Shown here: one piece after another, positions 62,826 through 64,000 of the stretch
How the letters are laid out: each line of letters opens with the position of its first letter
Numbering within the stretch: the stretch's first letter is position 1
Notes under the pieces: generated by a model
Told to the model about the DNA's origin: nothing
Databases searched by the model: none
What the model saw: only the letters and a program-made list of their open reading frames with translations
Translations under genes and position numbers: made by a program
From: Acidisphaera sp. S103
GTDB taxonomy: Bacteria > Pseudomonadota > Alphaproteobacteria > Acetobacterales > Acetobacteraceae
Direction: 5' to 3'
Length of the DNA stretch: 64,000 nt
Assembly: GCF_009765975.1 (NCBI RefSeq)
Contig: NZ_LMUJ01000060.1
Span: 129,533 to 193,532, forward strand

Positions 62826-64000
62826 ATGCAGGATGCTGCATCGGGTGCCGCTTCAGCCCAGCCGGATAGTTTCGGACGAAACCCCGACGCCAAGGGTACC
62901 GGCCGTATCGCCGCCCGTATCGATCGACTGCCGCTGACTTGGACTCAATGGCGGCTGGCGCTGATCACACAGATTTTTTGGGGCGTGATCATCGCGGCCG
63001 ACGGCATTCCGGCCAAGCTGTATCCGTTCATTTGGGGACCGCGGCACAGCTTCGGCACCGGGGCGTTCTCCGTCCTGCTCGCCGTTCAGTTCGGCGTCGG
63101 CATCCTGGTCGGGGAGTATCTGATCGGCATCCTCGCAGACCGAGCGGGCCGGCGGACGGCGCTGCTGCTGTCCTCGCTCGCCGTGGCGCTGCCGCTGTGG
63201 CCGACCGCGTTGACCGATAATTTCTGGCTGCTGCTGCTGTTCTTCGGCCTCTCCTCGATCGGCATGGGCGGCGTGCTGTCGACCAACGTCGTCTACATGG
63301 GGGAAATCGTGCCGCCAGCCGAACGTGGACGGGTGATGCTGGCCTCCCAGATCCTCGCGGTGCTCGTGTTCGGGGTGCTCGGGAATGTTCCGGGGATTTT
63401 TTGGGTTCCGCTGCATTACCAGTGGTTCATCTACTTGTTCGTCGCGGTGCCGCTGGTCGTGCTGGTGCCGCTTGCGCTGTGGGGCATGCCTGAATCGCCG
63501 CGCTGGCTGGAGGCGCACGGCCGCCACGCCGACGCCGAACGGATCATGACGAAGCTGGAGGCGGACTGCCTGCGGCGCAGCGGCCTTCCCGTGCTGCCGG
63601 AGCCCGATTACGCCAGCTACGCCGTGCCGGTGAACCAGCATGTGCCGATGGGTGAACTGTTCCGCGGTGAGTATGGCCAGCGCACCATCATCCTGCTGGT
63701 CGCCTGGATCATTGGTTATGCCGGCATGGTCTACGGCTTCACCGGCTACCTGCCGGTCCTGCTGCGCAGCTTCGGCTTCTCCGCCAGCGTAACATTCGGC
63801 GCCCTGCTGGTCGCCAGCGTCGGCGGCGGCTGTCTCGGGCTGGCGATCTGTTCGCTGATCGGTGAGGCGGTCGAACGGCGGACTTCGATCGTGGTGTCGG
63901 CGATGCTGTTCTGCGTCGCGATGTTCGGGCTGTACTTCAATCACGGACTGGTCGCCGCCTACGTGCTGTCGGCGGTTGCCTGGGGGACGATGACGGTCTG
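62826..64000 (+). CDS. MFS transporter, partial (3' end cut by window edge)
   Basis: About 391 codons are visible. The N-terminal half has six hydrophobic segments with the cytoplasmic-loop motif GILADRAGRRTALL (GxLaDRxGRR). The metabolite:H+ symporter group is suggested by GMPESPRWLEAHGR. An AAHS- or sugar-acid-type symporter is likely, but the substrate cannot be read. The ATG at 62826 follows CAGGAG. The frame continues past the window end. Confidence 0.9.
   Translation, partial: MQDAASGAASAQPDSFGRNPDAKGTGRIAARIDRLPLTWTQWRLALITQIFWGVIIAADGIPAKLYPFIWGPRHSFGTGAFSVLLAVQFGVGILVGEYLIGILADRAGRRTALLLSSLAVALPLWPTALTDNFWLLLLFFGLSSIGMGGVLSTNVVYMGEIVPPAERGRVMLASQILAVLVFGVLGNVPGIFWVPLHYQWFIYLFVAVPLVVLVPLALWGMPESPRWLEAHGRHADAERIMTKLEADCLRRSGLPVLPEPDYASYAVPVNQHVPMGELFRGEYGQRTIILLVAWIIGYAGMVYGFTGYLPVLLRSFGFSASVTFGALLVASVGGGCLGLAICSLIGEAVERRTSIVVSAMLFCVAMFGLYFNHGLVAAYVLSAVAWGTMTV

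Overview
The window is a high-GC, densely coded stretch of chromosome. Protein content and gene style (GTG/TTG starts, ATGA start-stop overlaps, a CX14CX2C QueE, an RpoH-type dnaK promoter) point to an alphaproteobacterium, most likely of the Acetobacteraceae/Rhodospirillales. That placement is an inference; no rRNA or tRNA gene is present to confirm it. Both ends cut genes: folP at the left and an MFS transporter at the right.

Layout. 1-6.3 kb: partial folP, a long gene-poor stretch, then the stress triad prkA(yeaG)-yeaH-spoVR. 6.4-12.7 kb: M16 peptidase, periplasmic cyclohexadienyl dehydratase (pheC), polysaccharide deacetylase and amidase. 12.7-17.5 kb: a hipBA toxin-antitoxin pair behind a three-site operator, with overlapping frames running straight into ethanolamine ammonia-lyase eutBC, converging on ackA. 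17.6-24.7 kb: an orphan molybdopterin hydroxylase large subunit, then a minus-strand block (panE, a 35-codon membrane ORF, an attenuator-like leader, dapA, GNAT), a MarR regulator, a PPOX protein and a VOC protein. 24.7-31.4 kb: a glycosyltransferase-like protein and hrcA-grpE-dnaK-dnaJ. 31.4-37.4 kb: a lower-GC surface-polysaccharide patch (acyltransferase, TylF-type methyltransferase, two GT9 paralogues). 37.4-45.6 kb: amidohydrolase, membrane protein, GntR regulator with flavin monooxygenase, DEAD-box helicase, DUF188, Asp/Glu racemase and queE. 45.6-50.5 kb: an intergenic stretch with REP-like palindromes, a signal-less binding protein and an arsenic operon (arsR-arsI-arsC-ACR3). 50.7-64 kb: a hexaheme cytochrome, an oligopeptide ABC operon containing a deleted binding-protein pseudogene, aroQ, an MgtC-like protein, a Nudix hydrolase and the MFS transporter.

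The most notable feature is the leader in front of dapA (about 21601-21767, minus strand). A strong promoter is placed so that transcription should begin at the AUG of a 25-codon ORF. Three lysine codons (10, 12 and 13) lie just ahead of four mutually exclusive pairing segments that end in a U-tract terminator. This is the textbook layout of a ribosome-mediated attenuator, here apparently sensing lysine and controlling a lysine-pathway gene. The arsR promoter has the same promoter-to-AUG spacing and also predicts a leaderless mRNA.
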